Part shown: positions 1 through 9,425 of the stretch, in pieces
Numbering within the stretch: the first letter of the stretch is position 1
Layout of the letters: every line of letters starts with the position of its first letter
Assembly (NCBI RefSeq): GCF_900289115.1
Contig: NZ_LT985196.1
Span: 1,532,825-1,596,824 of the forward strand
DNA from: Janibacter massiliensis
GTDB taxonomy: Bacteria > Actinomycetota > Actinomycetes > Actinomycetales > Dermatophilaceae
Length of the DNA: 64,000 bases
Direction: 5' to 3'
Notes under the pieces: generated by a model
The model's database searches: none
Told to the model about the DNA's origin: nothing
Seen by the model: only the letters and a program-made list of their open reading frames with translations
Made by a program: the position numbers and the translations under genes

Positions 1-1571
1 ACGACGGGCAGCTGCTCGTCATCGACTGCGGCGTCCTCTTCCCCGACGACAGCCAGCCCGGTGTCGACCTCATCCTCCCCGACTTCTCCGCGATCGAGGA
101 CCGGCTCGAGGACATCCAGGCGATCGTCCTCACCCACGGTCACGAGGACCACATCGGTGCGGTGCCCTACCTCCTGCGCCTCAAGCCCGACATCCCGCTC
201 GTCGGGTCGCAGCTGACCCTCGCGCTCGTCGAGGCGAAGCTCAAGGAGCACCGGATCACGCCGTACACCCTCGCGGTCCGTGAGGGCGACCGGGAGCGGC
301 TGGGTGTCTTCGACTGCGAGTTCATCGCCGTCAACCACTCGATCCCCGATGCGCTCGCCGTCTTCGTCCGCACCCCGGCCGGCACGCTGCTGCACACCGG
401 CGACTTCAAGATGGACCAGCTGCCGCTCGACGGTCGGATCACCGACCTGCGGGCCTTCGCGCGGGTCGGTGAGGAGGGGGTCGACCTCTTCCTCACGGAC
501 TCGACGAACGCGGAGGTGCCGGGGTTCACCGCGCCGGAGAAGGACATCCAGGCGGCGATCGACGCGGTCTTCCGCGCCGCCGAGCGGCGAATCATCGTCG
601 CCTGCTTCTCCAGCCACGTCCACCGGGTCCAGCAGGTCCTGGACGCCGCCGAGCGCAGCGGGCGCAAGGTCGCGATGGTCGGTCGGTCGATGGTCCGCAA
701 CATGGGGATCGCCGCCGACCTGGGGTACCTGCGGGTGCCGGACCGTGTGCTCGTCGACGTGAAGAAGCTCGACACCCTGCCCGACGACGAGGTCGTCCTC
801 ATCTGCACCGGCAGCCAGGGCGAGCCGATGGCCGCGCTGTCCCGGATGGCCAACCGCGACCACCGGATCGACGTCGGCCAGGGGGACACCGTCCTGCTCG
901 CGAGCTCGCTCATCCCCGGCAACGAGCACGCCGTGTACCGCGTCATCAACGGGCTCATGCGACTCGGTGCCGAGGTCGTCCACAAGGGCAACGCCAAGGT
1001 GCACGTCTCGGGCCACGCCAGCGCCGGCGAGCTCCTCTACTGCTACAACATCGTCCGGCCGCGCAACGTCATGCCGGTGCACGGCGAGTGGCGGCACCTC
1101 GTCGCCAACGCCGATCTCGCGATCGCCACCGGCGTCCCCGCGGACCGGGTCGTCCTCGCCGAGGACGGGGTCGTCGTCGACCTCGTCGACGGGGTGGCGC
1201 GGGTCGCGGGCGCGGTGCCGTGCGGGTACGTCTACGTCGACGGCTCGAACGTCGGGGAGGCGGACGAGGACCTGCTCAAGGACCGCCGCATCCTGCGCGA
1301 CGAGGGCTTCGTCTCCGTCATCGTCGTCGTCGACTCCTCGACCGGCTCGATCGTCGCAGGCCCGCACATCACGGCGCGCGGCGTCGCCGAGGGCGAGGAG
1401 ATCTTCGAGCAGGTCCGCCCGCGGATCCTCGAGGCGCTCGCCGAGGCCGCCGCGAAGGGTGTCGGCGACCAGCACCAGCTCCAGCAGGCCGTACGGCGGG
1501 CGGTGGGAGGCTGGATGGGCGGGAAGATCCGGCGCCGCCCGATGATCATCCCGGTCGTCATCGAGGCCTGA
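1..1571 (+). CDS. rnj: Ribonuclease J, 5' end cut by window edge
   Basis: Metallo-beta-lactamase/beta-CASP ribonuclease acting in the cytoplasm on mRNA decay and rRNA maturation. The open frame runs in from base 3 with no start codon, so the N-terminus lies outside the window. About 522 residues remain against roughly 560 for the family, so some 35-40 are missing. The metal-binding motif HGHEDH is at bases 135-152. Further family landmarks follow in order: GDFKMD, DSTNAE, GSQGEP, HVSGHAS and PVHGEW. The C-terminal domain is complete and ends in a TGA. The reading frame and motifs leave little doubt about the family. Confidence 0.96.
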   Translation, partial: DGQLLVIDCGVLFPDDSQPGVDLILPDFSAIEDRLEDIQAIVLTHGHEDHIGAVPYLLRLKPDIPLVGSQLTLALVEAKLKEHRITPYTLAVREGDRERLGVFDCEFIAVNHSIPDALAVFVRTPAGTLLHTGDFKMDQLPLDGRITDLRAFARVGEEGVDLFLTDSTNAEVPGFTAPEKDIQAAIDAVFRAAERRIIVACFSSHVHRVQQVLDAAERSGRKVAMVGRSMVRNMGIAADLGYLRVPDRVLVDVKKLDTLPDDEVVLICTGSQGEPMAALSRMANRDHRIDVGQGDTVLLASSLIPGNEHAVYRVINGLMRLGAEVVHKGNAKVHVSGHASAGELLYCYNIVRPRNVMPVHGEWRHLVANADLAIATGVPADRVVLAEDGVVVDLVDGVARVAGAVPCGYVYVDGSNVGEADEDLLKDRRILRDEGFVSVIVVVDSSTGSIVAGPHITARGVAEGEEIFEQVRPRILEALAEAAAKGVGDQHQLQQAVRRAVGGWMGGKIRRRPMIIPVVIEA

Positions 1572-1681
1572 TCCCCCTGTATCGCTACGACTGGCGCGCG
1601 TGAGATACGGTGTTGCCGCCTAGCCAGAACGGCTCGGCGTGCGAGAGCGGCGAGGAGTCCGCTGGTCGGGAGGGCCGAGAG

Positions 1682-2488
1682 TTGACTGCGTCCACGGGTG
1701 TGTCGCGACGATCTATCGCCAAGGGCGCGGCGTGGGCGACCCCGACGATACTCGCGGTAGGGATGGCGCCCGCTTACGCGACGTCGCCCCGCTGCTTCGT
1801 CACCACGACGATCGACTGGGGCACTCCTCAATACACGCGAACGAGCGCCACCGGTGGGACCTACACGACGGCGGATCCGGATGGTTCTTCTGGCTCGCTG
1901 CAGCCCCTGACCTTGACTGTCCAGAACACATTCCTCGGCAGTAACACGCAACTCGGCAGCCAAAACTTCAATGGAAGGTCGAAGCCGAATAGCTGCAACT
2001 GCAACCGCAATCTCGATGTCACCACCGGTACGGTCGGGGGGACGACCTCCCGGGGCCTGAGCCTGCACCAGTCGCCGAAGGTCGACAGTTCAAAGACCTC
2101 CACCCGCACGAACGCCAACAAGTCGATCACGACCTTCACCTTCAGCGAGTCGGTGCAGAACCTCTCCTTCACCATCACGGACATCGACTCGGCGACCCGC
2201 GACTTCGTCGACGCCGTGGCCATCAGCGGGGCGTCCTACTCCGGTGTGCTCGCCGACTCGACCTACCTCCAGGGCGACGGGTCGGTCGGCAACCCTTGGC
2301 GGGGGAAGGTCGTCCAAGCCCTAGACGACGCTACCTCCAATTGGGGAAACGTCACTGTGACCTTCCCGGAGGTCACGTCCTTCCAGCTGCACTACTGGAA
2401 CCAGCAAGATTCGTCGAGCCCTGATATCGACGGTGACCAGGGCATCTACCTCACCAATTTCAGGGTGACGTACAACGCCTGCCCCTGA
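1682..2488 (+). CDS. Tat-exported protein of unknown function
   Basis: No function recognised. I prefer a TTG start at 1682 because GGGAGG (1668-1673) sits 8 nt upstream. A GTG at 1610 in the same frame has no such site. The predicted N-terminus has twin arginines (SRRSIAKG, residues 8-15), a hydrophobic stretch and APAYA near residue 33, which together look like a Tat signal. The mature part of about 235 residues is rich in Thr, Ser and Asn, has a Cys cluster (SCNCN), and looks beta-rich and extracellular. Local base composition is less GC-biased than its neighbours, and the gene stands alone between rnj and a decayed gene, so recent acquisition is possible. Confidence 0.7.
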   Translation: MTASTGVSRRSIAKGAAWATPTILAVGMAPAYATSPRCFVTTTIDWGTPQYTRTSATGGTYTTADPDGSSGSLQPLTLTVQNTFLGSNTQLGSQNFNGRSKPNSCNCNRNLDVTTGTVGGTTSRGLSLHQSPKVDSSKTSTRTNANKSITTFTFSESVQNLSFTITDIDSATRDFVDAVAISGASYSGVLADSTYLQGDGSVGNPWRGKVVQALDDATSNWGNVTVTFPEVTSFQLHYWNQQDSSSPDIDGDQGIYLTNFRVTYNACP

Positions 2489-2530
2489 GCTTGCGGCCCC
2501 CCGAGAGCCTGACCTTCAGCCAGTCTGTGA

Positions 2531-2561
2531 CTGCGACCGGGCGACCCAGAACCGGTCGCAG
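2531..2561 (+). terminator. Hairpin after the Tat-exported gene
   Basis: CTGCGACCGG (2531-2540) pairs perfectly with CCGGTCGCAG (2552-2561) around an 11-nt loop, 43 bases past the stop codon. There is no U-run, as is usual for high-GC actinomycete terminators. The 480 bases between 2489 and ftsK otherwise hold only this hairpin, the aminotransferase remnant and the ftsK promoter. Confidence 0.45.
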
Positions 2562-2634
2562 ACCTCGGGGACGGGCCCGTACCACCGGACCGTCCCCATG
2601 GTTTCCGGCACGACGGACCCGTCCCTCATCGACG

Positions 2635-2958
2635 TCACGTCCGGCTCGCGAGCTCCCGCACCGCAGCGACGAGTTGACCGCGCGAGCAGGGCGTCGACAA
2701 AGATGTGCGCGCAGAACTTCCCATCCCGCACCCCGATGCCGTAGTCCTCGGAGAGCACCCGCGAGACGCCCTCGGCCTGCCACCCGTCGACGGTGAAGGA
2801 CACGACCGGGGCGCGCTCGTGCGTCGGCCCGAAGATCGACAGCCGCCGAGCCGCCGGCGCACCTGGCCCTGCGCCCACGGCAGGAAGGTCGGGTGATGGT
2901 CCGAGTCGTAGACGAAGACCGGTGCGCGTGTGGTCCGAGTGAACGGTGTGACGATCAC
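2635..2958 (-). pseudogene. Decayed class V aminotransferase fragment
   Basis: Minus-strand remnant of a PLP-dependent class V aminotransferase (cysteine desulfurase-like fold). One frame from 2958 reads DSDHHPTFLPWAQGQ, resembling the family HHxxxLPW region. The next homologous stretch, APVVSFTVDGW followed by GIGVRDGKFCAHIFV, lies in a different frame at about 2830-2670. The last stretch, QLVAAVRELASRT with a stop at 2635, is back in the first frame and looks like the family C-terminus. The PLP lysine region and the conserved loop after the CAH motif are missing. At least two deletions with frame changes are needed, so this is not a working gene. Family assignment is from remembered motifs only. 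Confidence 0.55.
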
Positions 2959-2959
2959 C

Positions 2960-2965
2960 TAGGCT
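2960..2965 (+). promoter_or_regulatory. Leaderless -10 element of ftsK
   Basis: TAGGCT lies 6 nt before the ATG of ftsK, so transcription would begin at or next to the start codon. No Shine-Dalgarno sequence is present upstream, which fits a leaderless mRNA. Confidence 0.5.
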
Positions 2966-2971
2966 CGCGCC

Positions 2972-5761
2972 ATGGCCAGCCGTTCGTCGAGCACCGCGCG
3001 CCCGAAGCAAGGTGCCCGCGCGTCCGCCCGTGGTTCCGGTGCGAGCGCGCGTCGCTCGACCGGCGCCTCCACCCGTCCCGCCACCCGCAAGAAGCCGGTG
3101 AGCGCCGCCAACCGGAAGAAGCCTTCCGGCGGCGGCGCCGCTCCGCTGCCGGTTCGGGCGATCCAGGGAGCGTGGCTCGGCGTCGCCCACGCGACCGGCT
3201 CCGGCATCCGCAGGATCGGCAACGACGCCCACGACCTGCCGCCCGAGCATCGCCGGGACGGGGCCGGTCTCTTCCTCGTCGCACTGGCACTCGTTGTCGC
3301 CATGCGCGAGTGGTGGGGCCTGCCCGGGTTCTTCGGGGACCTCGTCCACGTCGTCGCCGCCGGGACCTTCGGGCGCGTCGCCTACGCCCTCCCGATCGCC
3401 CTCCTCGCCTTCGGGCTGCACCTCTTGCGGTCGCCCGACGAGACCGAGCAGGGGTCTCGCCTGCGCATCGGCGCCGCGATCCTCGCGTTCGCGGTCTGCG
3501 GCCTGACGCACGTCGCCAAGGGGATCCCTCAGCCGCCGGACGGCTCGGGCCCGATGCGCGACGCCGGCGGGATCATCGGCTTCCTCGCCGCCGATCCGCT
3601 GGCCACGGCGCTCGGTTCCGGTGGGGCCGTCGCGCTCCTGATCCTGCTGCTCCTCTTCGGCGCCCTCGTCCTGTCCGGGACGCCGTTGCACCGGGTCCCC
3701 GCGCTCGTCGCCTCCGCGGCGGGTCACCGGGCCAGCCGCCCGGGCGCCGGGGAGGACGAGCCGCAGGAGGCGCCGTCCGCGGCGGTCACGGCGGCCCGGC
3801 GCCGCGCGCGGCGGGCCGCCGAGATGTCCGAGCAGGCCGAGCAGGACCGGACCGGCGACGTCGCCTACGACCAGGCGGCCGAGGTCGACCGCGACGCGGT
3901 CGGGGAGACCCCCGTCCCGCCGGGCGCGACGGCGGCGGGCACGCGGAAGAAGGGCCCGCGCCCGGGGGAGAAGCGGCCGACCGCACCGGGCGTGCTCGCC
4001 CCGGGCGCCACCGCGGCGACGAAGCGCGAGTCGGTAGCCGACGACACGACCGTCCTGGAACCCCCGCCCACCACCCAGCTGCCCCAGCGCGTCGAGCAGC
4101 TCGCCCTCGCCGGCGACGTGACGTACACGCTCCCGGACAGCTCCGCGCTCAAGCCGGGCGCCCCGCACAAGGAGCGCTCCGAGGCCAACGACCGCGTCGT
4201 CGAGGCCCTCACGGGGGTGCTCGACGAGTTCGGCATCGACGCGCACGTCACCGGGTTCCAACGCGGCCCGACGGTGACCCGGTACGTCGTCGAGCTCGGG
4301 CCCGGCGTCAAGGTCGAGCGGGTCACGGCGCTGAGCAAGAACATCGCGTACGCCGTCGCATCGGCCGACGTGCGGATCCTCAGCCCGATCCCCGGCAAGT
4401 CTGCCATCGGCATCGAGATCCCCAACGCGGACAAGGAGATGGTCTGCCTCGGGGACGTCCTGCGCAGCGCCGTCGCGCGGAACAACGAGCACCCCATGGT
4501 CATGGGCGTCGGCAAGGACGTCGAGGGCGGCTACGTCATCGCCAACCTCGCGAAGATGCCGCACCTGCTCGTCGCCGGGGCGACGGGCTCGGGCAAGTCG
4601 AGCTTCGTCAACTCGATGATCACCTCGATCCTCATGCGCTCGACCCCCGACGAGGTGCGCATGATCCTCGTCGACCCCAAGCGCGTCGAGCTCACGGCCT
4701 ACGAGGGCATCCCGCACCTCATCACGCCGATCATCACCAGCCCGAAGAAGGCCGCCGAGGCCCTGCAGTGGGTCGTGCGCGAGATGGACACGCGCTACGA
4801 CGACCTGGCCCAGTTCGGCTACCGCCACGTCGACGACTTCAACAAGGCCGTGCGGGCGGGCAAGGTCGAGCCGCTGCCGGGGTCGGAGCGGACGATCCAG
4901 CCCTACCCCTACCTGCTGGTCATCGTCGACGAGCTCGCCGACCTCATGATGGTCGCGCCCCGGGACGTCGAGGAGTCGATCGTCCGCATCACCCAGCTCG
5001 CCCGGGCCGCCGGCATCCACCTCGTGCTTGCGACGCAGCGGCCCTCGGTCGACGTCGTCACCGGCCTCATCAAGGCCAACGTCCCGAGCCGGATGGCGTT
5101 CGCGACGTCCTCGCTCGCGGACAGCCGCGTCGTCCTCGACCAGCCGGGGGCCGAGAAGCTCCTCGGCCAGGGCGACGCCCTGTTCCTGCCGATGGGGGCG
5201 AGCAAGCCCATGCGCGTCCAGGGCGCGTGGGTCACCGAGTCGGAGGTCCACGAGGTCGTCACCCACGTGACCGCCCAGCTGAAGCCGACCTATCGCGAGG
5301 ACGTCGCCGTCGAGGCCCCGAAGAAGGAGATCGACGAGGACATCGGCGACGACCTCGACCTGCTGCTCCAGGCGACGGAGCTCATCGTCACCAGCCAGTT
5401 CGGGTCGACCTCGATGCTCCAGCGCAAGCTGCGGGTCGGCTTCGCCAAGGCGGGGCGGCTCATGGACCTGCTCGAGTCCCGCGGCGTCGTCGGTCCGTCC
5501 GAGGGCTCCAAGGCGCGCGACGTGCTCGTCCGCCCCGACGACCTACCCACCACCCTCGCCCTCCTGCGCGGCGAGGACGTCCCGACCCCGGCGGAGCCGG
5601 ACGGTGCAGCGGCGGCGGACGAGGCTGATGGGGATGGCGACGGGGACACCCGCGAGGTCCCGACCGGCGGTCGGTACGCCGTCGACCCGATCGGGACCGA
5701 CATCCCCGTCGACGACGACGACGAGTCCGAGGACGCCTGGGCCCTCACGGGCCGGGACTGA
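2972..5761 (+). CDS. ftsK: DNA translocase FtsK/SpoIIIE
   Basis: Septum-anchored ATPase that pumps chromosomal DNA during division. The 929 residues begin with a Ser/Arg-rich tail of about 95 residues. Membrane segments follow between about residues 100 and 255, then a charged Pro/Ala linker to about 390. The motor has Walker A GATGSGKS near residues 536-543 and Walker B LLVIVDELAD near 647. A C-terminal winged-helix gamma domain lies at about 797-860 (TSQFGSTSMLQRKLRVG) and would read KOPS-like sites. The tail after it is acidic. ATG 2972 is supported by the leaderless -10. The 3' end overlaps the convergent MauE-like gene by 17 bases. Confidence 0.97.
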   Translation: MASRSSSTARPKQGARASARGSGASARRSTGASTRPATRKKPVSAANRKKPSGGGAAPLPVRAIQGAWLGVAHATGSGIRRIGNDAHDLPPEHRRDGAGLFLVALALVVAMREWWGLPGFFGDLVHVVAAGTFGRVAYALPIALLAFGLHLLRSPDETEQGSRLRIGAAILAFAVCGLTHVAKGIPQPPDGSGPMRDAGGIIGFLAADPLATALGSGGAVALLILLLLFGALVLSGTPLHRVPALVASAAGHRASRPGAGEDEPQEAPSAAVTAARRRARRAAEMSEQAEQDRTGDVAYDQAAEVDRDAVGETPVPPGATAAGTRKKGPRPGEKRPTAPGVLAPGATAATKRESVADDTTVLEPPPTTQLPQRVEQLALAGDVTYTLPDSSALKPGAPHKERSEANDRVVEALTGVLDEFGIDAHVTGFQRGPTVTRYVVELGPGVKVERVTALSKNIAYAVASADVRILSPIPGKSAIGIEIPNADKEMVCLGDVLRSAVARNNEHPMVMGVGKDVEGGYVIANLAKMPHLLVAGATGSGKSSFVNSMITSILMRSTPDEVRMILVDPKRVELTAYEGIPHLITPIITSPKKAAEALQWVVREMDTRYDDLAQFGYRHVDDFNKAVRAGKVEPLPGSERTIQPYPYLLVIVDELADLMMVAPRDVEESIVRITQLARAAGIHLVLATQRPSVDVVTGLIKANVPSRMAFATSSLADSRVVLDQPGAEKLLGQGDALFLPMGASKPMRVQGAWVTESEVHEVVTHVTAQLKPTYREDVAVEAPKKEIDEDIGDDLDLLLQATELIVTSQFGSTSMLQRKLRVGFAKAGRLMDLLESRGVVGPSEGSKARDVLVRPDDLPTTLALLRGEDVPTPAEPDGAAAADEADGDGDGDTREVPTGGRYAVDPIGTDIPVDDDDESEDAWALTGRD

Positions 5762-6752
5762 CCGCCTCGACGATGTCGGCGACGAACTCCTCGACCTCGC
5801 TCAGCCCGACGACGGGGCCGCCCGCGAGAAGTCCGTCGGCCCCGAGCAGGACCGCGCCCGGCGCGGCGATGCGGAAGCCAGCGGTGACCTGCCCCTGAGG
5901 GTCGCGAAGGGTCCGCCCGGCGAGCTCGGGATGGCGCTCGACCGCGTCCGCAACGGGTGTCGTGACGACGATCTTGAGCTCGACGGGCCCGAGCTGCTCG
6001 ACCCAGGTCGGCACCCGGGTGGCAACCTGCCCGCACGGACCGCACCCGGGGTTGACCATGACGAGCAGCTGCGCGGCAGCAAGCGGCAGCTGACGCAGGG
6101 CGACGAACGTCCCGTCCTCGTCGACGAGCACGCCGTGAGGGATCGGTTCCCGCACGTAGTCGAGATCGTCCTCGTCGACCCGGGGCGGGGCCACCGCGGA
6201 CCGGGCCGGTTCGATCGGCCGGCTCGGGGCGGCGCCGGGTGCGTCGAGGACCAGACGGGTGAGCAGAGCGACGGCCGCGGCGCCCACGACCCACCACGCG
6301 CTGCTCCAGCCACCGTCGAGCACCCGCTGAAGCGGGCTGGAGCCGGCGACGGACAGCCAGAGGGCCAGACCCGCGACGACGACGAGCGCCGCGTTGCGCC
6401 ACGCGGTGCGGCGGGTCACCGTCCCCATCCCGAGCTGGCCGAAGCACCCGCACGTCACCGGGTGGTCGAAGCCGAGGGCTCGGACGATGACCGCGAGGTA
6501 GACGAGCATGAGGACGAACACTGCCGCGGCTGCGGCCACCCCCGCCCACCCCGGCAGGAGCAGCAGCGCGAGCGCGAGGACGAGCTCGCCCCACGGCAGG
6601 ATCCGAGGCGCGCCGATCCGCTCGAGCCAGCGCGGCAACCGCAGCTGGGAGAAGGCCGATCGGGTGGCGGCCGGGGCGCGGAGCTTGGCGACGGCGCTGA
6701 CGAGCAGGACGCCAGCGATGGCCAGCGGAGCAAGGACGAGAGCCGGGGTCAT
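5745..6752 (-). CDS. MauE/DoxX-like membrane protein with thioredoxin-like domain
   Basis: Likely membrane redox protein of 335 residues. The N-terminal half has about five hydrophobic segments and the CGCFG motif seen in the MauE/DoxX group, which supports disulfide formation in partner proteins. The C-terminal half (from about residue 210) looks like a thioredoxin-type domain with a CGPC active site (NPGCGPCGQ). ATG 6752 is the first Met before the hydrophobic part; no clear ribosome site is visible. It follows the prepilin peptidase by 22 bases and is probably cotranscribed. Its 3' end overlaps ftsK. The electron-transfer role is inferred from the two motifs; the substrate is unknown. Confidence 0.72.
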   Translation of the reverse strand: MTPALVLAPLAIAGVLLVSAVAKLRAPAATRSAFSQLRLPRWLERIGAPRILPWGELVLALALLLLPGWAGVAAAAAVFVLMLVYLAVIVRALGFDHPVTCGCFGQLGMGTVTRRTAWRNAALVVVAGLALWLSVAGSSPLQRVLDGGWSSAWWVVGAAAVALLTRLVLDAPGAAPSRPIEPARSAVAPPRVDEDDLDYVREPIPHGVLVDEDGTFVALRQLPLAAAQLLVMVNPGCGPCGQVATRVPTWVEQLGPVELKIVVTTPVADAVERHPELAGRTLRDPQGQVTAGFRIAAPGAVLLGADGLLAGGPVVGLSEVEEFVADIVEAVSPGP

Positions 6753-6774
6753 GAGGGTGAGGATCGCAGAGTCG

Positions 6775-7275
6775 TCACGTGAGGAGGATCGCTGACCACG
6801 CGCCGACGAGGAGGAACGGGCCGAAGGGGATCGGGTCCTTGCGGCCCACCCGACGGGTGGCCACGAGGACGATCGCGACGAGGCCGCCGAGGAGGAACGC
6901 GTAGAGCGTGCCGCGCAGGACATGACCCCACGAGAGCCAGCCGAGCGCGAGTCCGAGGGAGGGAGCGAGCTTCGCGTCGCCCATGCCGATCCCGGCGCCG
7001 CCGAGGACGAACGCGGGTACCCCGTAGGCAAGGAGCAGGACGAGGCCGGCGAGGACCGCCCTCAGGAGCCGGTCGGAGCCCCCGCCGAGGGCGGCCGCGG
7101 TCGCGAGGAGGACGAGCATCGCGGGGAGCAGGCGATAGGTGATCGCGTTCGGCAGGCGGTGCTCGCGAAGGTCGATCGCGACGAGTGGGACGGTCGCCAC
7201 GGCGAGGACGAGGTAGCCCGCGGTCGCGAGCAGCCCCCACACCGAGGGGTGGAGGAGCGCGTCGAGGACCGGCAC
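6775..7275 (-). CDS. A24 family prepilin peptidase, short form
   Basis: Integral membrane aspartyl protease that trims leader peptides of type IV pilin-like proteins. The 166 residues from GTG 7275 are almost all hydrophobic. Both catalytic regions are visible: the first Asp in [15 protein letters not shown], and the GxGD signature in [10 protein letters not shown]. The N-terminal methyltransferase domain with its cysteine pairs is absent, as in short actinobacterial forms. No pilin or tad genes are in the window, so its substrate may lie elsewhere. It is divergent from rimO and first of a two-gene unit with the MauE-like gene. Confidence 0.85.
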   Translation of the reverse strand: MPVLDALLHPSVWGLLATAGYLVLAVATVPLVAIDLREHRLPNAITYRLLPAMLVLLATAAALGGGSDRLLRAVLAGLVLLLAYGVPAFVLGGAGIGMGDAKLAPSLGLALGWLSWGHVLRGTLYAFLLGGLVAIVLVATRRVGRKDPIPFGPFLLVGAWSAILLT

Positions 7276-7301
7276 GCCCGGGAGTCTAGGTCTGGCCCGC
7301 C

Positions 7302-7307
7302 TACGCT
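7302..7307 (+). promoter_or_regulatory. Leaderless -10 element of rimO
   Basis: TACGCT is followed by 7 nt (GGGGCCC) and then the ATG of rimO. No Shine-Dalgarno sequence is visible, so a leaderless transcript starting at the gene is likely. Confidence 0.45.
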
Positions 7308-7314
7308 GGGGCCC

Positions 7315-8760
7315 ATGTCGACCAGCCCCTCGCCGACCCCGGTGACGACCCACGCGCCACCGACGGGCGCGGCACGACCGACCGTCGCGATCGTCACCCT
7401 CGGCTGCACCCGCAACGAGGTCGACTCCGAGGAGCTCGCCGGGCGCCTGGCCGACGGGGGGTGGGACCTCGTGGCGGACGCACAGGAGGCCGACGTCGCG
7501 GTCGTCAACACGTGCGGGTTCATCGAGCAGGCGAAGAAGGACTCGATCGACACCCTCCTCGAGGCCGCGCAGCTCAAGGACGGGGGCCGGACGAAGGCGG
7601 TCGTCGCGACCGGCTGCATGGCCGAGCGGTACGGCTCCGAGCTCGCCGACGCGTTGCCGGAGGCGGACGCGATCGTCGGCTTCGACGGGTACGCGGACAT
7701 GGCGACGACGCTCCGCTCGGTCCTGCAGGGCCACCGTCCGGCGGCGCACGTCCCGGCCGACCGGCGCACGCTGCTCCCGCTCACCCCGGCTGCCCGCCCC
7801 GAGGCCGCGGGGGAGGTGTCCGTGCCGGGCCACGCCGCGCCCCGCCGACGCCTCGACGACCGCCCGTGGGCCCCGCTGAAGATCGCCTCGGGCTGCGACC
7901 GGCGGTGCGCCTTCTGCGCCATCCCCGCCTTTCGCGGCTCGTTCGTCTCCCGCCGGCCGACGGACGTCGTCGCCGAGGCGCGGTGGCTGGCGGACGAGGG
8001 GGTCAAGGAGCTCTTCCTCGTGAGCGAGAACTCCACGAGCTATGGCAAGGACCTCGGCGACCTCGGTCTGCTCGAGAAGCTCCTGCCCGAGCTCGCCGCG
8101 ATCGACGGGATCGAGCGGGTGCGGGTCTCCTACCTCCAGCCCGCGGAGATCCGCCCCGGCCTGCTCGAGGCCATCGCGACGACGCCCGGTGTCGTCCCGT
8201 GGTTCGACATCTCGTTCCAGCACGCGGCGGGCCCGCTGCTGCGCCGCATGCGCCGCTTCGGGGACACCGAGTCCTTCCTCGATCTCATCGAGCGGGTCCG
8301 TGCCCTGCGCCCGGAGGCGGGCATCCGCAGCAACGTCATTCTCGGCTTCCCGGGGGAGAGCGAGGCCGACGTCGACGAGCTCGCCGGCTTCCTCGAGGCG
8401 GCGCGTCTCGACGTCGTCGGCGTCTTCGGGTACTCCGACGAGGACGGCACCGAGGGCATGGTGCTCGACGGGAAGGTCGATCAGGTCGTCATCGACGAGC
8501 GCGTCGCGCGGATCACCGACCTCGTGGAGGAGCTCACCGCCCAGCGGGCCGCGGACCGGATCGGTGACCAGGTGCGAGTCCTCGTCGAGGAGGTCGACGA
8601 GGAAGAGGTCGTCGGTCGCACGGCGGAGCAGGGACCCGAGATCGACGGCGTGACCCTGCTCGAGCTGCCCGCCGGGGCGCCCCCACCCTCGCGCGGGGAC
8701 CTCGTCGACGCCCGCGTCGTCGGGTCCGAGGGAGTCGACCTCGTGGCGGTGCCGCGGTGA
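7315..8760 (+). CDS. rimO: Ribosomal protein S12 methylthiotransferase RimO
   Basis: Radical SAM enzyme that adds a methylthio group to an aspartate of ribosomal protein S12. The 481 residues show the N-terminal UPF0004 domain ([11 protein letters not shown], then NTCGF and GCMAER for the second Fe-S cluster). The radical SAM CxxxCxxC is at C194, C198 and C201, and a C-terminal TRAM-like region ends the protein. [10 protein letters not shown] and SENSTSYG are RimO-like; MiaB is present separately at 26697. An insert of about 50 residues (260-310 region of the gene near 7740-7860) precedes the radical SAM core. The stop overlaps pgsA by GTGA, so translation is probably coupled. Confidence 0.93.
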   Translation: MSTSPSPTPVTTHAPPTGAARPTVAIVTLGCTRNEVDSEELAGRLADGGWDLVADAQEADVAVVNTCGFIEQAKKDSIDTLLEAAQLKDGGRTKAVVATGCMAERYGSELADALPEADAIVGFDGYADMATTLRSVLQGHRPAAHVPADRRTLLPLTPAARPEAAGEVSVPGHAAPRRRLDDRPWAPLKIASGCDRRCAFCAIPAFRGSFVSRRPTDVVAEARWLADEGVKELFLVSENSTSYGKDLGDLGLLEKLLPELAAIDGIERVRVSYLQPAEIRPGLLEAIATTPGVVPWFDISFQHAAGPLLRRMRRFGDTESFLDLIERVRALRPEAGIRSNVILGFPGESEADVDELAGFLEAARLDVVGVFGYSDEDGTEGMVLDGKVDQVVIDERVARITDLVEELTAQRAADRIGDQVRVLVEEVDEEEVVGRTAEQGPEIDGVTLLELPAGAPPPSRGDLVDARVVGSEGVDLVAVPR

Positions 8761-9425
8761 GCAGCCCCCGGGTGACCGATCCGGAGATCCCCACGCCGGA
8801 GGGGCCGGCCCACGGGGAGCCGAGCCCGTGGAACCTGCCCAACGCCCTCACCCTCCTGCGGATCGTCGCCGTGCCCTTCTACGGGTGGCTCCTGCTCACC
8901 CATGGCGGGGAGAGCACCACGCACCGCTGGGGCGCCTTCGTGCTCTTCGCGGCCGCGATGGTCACCGACAAGATCGACGGTGACCTCGCCCGCAGCCGCG
9001 GGCTGGTGACGAACGTCGGCAAGATCGCCGATCCGATCGCCGACAAGGCCCTCTCGGGCATGGGGTTCATCGGGCTGTCGGTTCTCGGGGTCATCCCGTG
9101 GTGGGCGACGATCATCGTGCTCGTCCGTGAGTGGGGGATCACCCTCATGCGGTTCTGGGTCATCCGCCACGGAGTGATGCCGGCCGGTCGCGGCGGCAAG
9201 CTGAAGACGGTGCTCCAGGCGCTCTCGCTCGGGCTGCTCACCGCGCCCCTGTCGACCCTGCCGGGTGGGGGCGTCGTCCTCGCCGTCGCGTACGTCGTGC
9301 TCGGGGCAGCGGTCGTGCTCACCGTCCTCACGGGGATCGAGTACGTCCGGGACGCGCTCGCGCTCCGCCGCACCAGTGCCCGCACGGCGGCCGAGCGCGC
9401 CCGACGTGCCGAGGCCCGGCGATGA
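8757..9425 (+). CDS. pgsA: CDP-diacylglycerol-glycerol-3-phosphate 3-phosphatidyltransferase
   Basis: Membrane enzyme making phosphatidylglycerol phosphate from CDP-diacylglycerol and glycerol 3-phosphate. The 222 residues carry the CDP-alcohol phosphotransferase signature D74-G75-x2-A78-R79-x8-G88-x3-D92-x3-D96. Several hydrophobic helices follow and the tail is basic. GTG 8757 overlaps the rimO stop, and the stop overlaps cinA by ATGA. The pgsA-cinA-clgR order is conserved in actinomycetes and supports the assignment over other CDP-alcohol transferases. Confidence 0.93.
   Translation: MSSPRVTDPEIPTPEGPAHGEPSPWNLPNALTLLRIVAVPFYGWLLLTHGGESTTHRWGAFVLFAAAMVTDKIDGDLARSRGLVTNVGKIADPIADKALSGMGFIGLSVLGVIPWWATIIVLVREWGITLMRFWVIRHGVMPAGRGGKLKTVLQALSLGLLTAPLSTLPGGGVVLAVAYVVLGAAVVLTVLTGIEYVRDALALRRTSARTAAERARRAEARR

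Noticed and set aside
2516..5266. Long minus-strand frame opposite ftsK
   Set aside because: Only its last part, near 2670-2850, has homology (the aminotransferase relic). The rest is antisense shadow of ftsK.
2893..5628. Long alternative frame over ftsK
   Set aside because: Arg/Pro/Gly-rich shadow of FtsK, whose own frame carries the intact motor and gamma domain.
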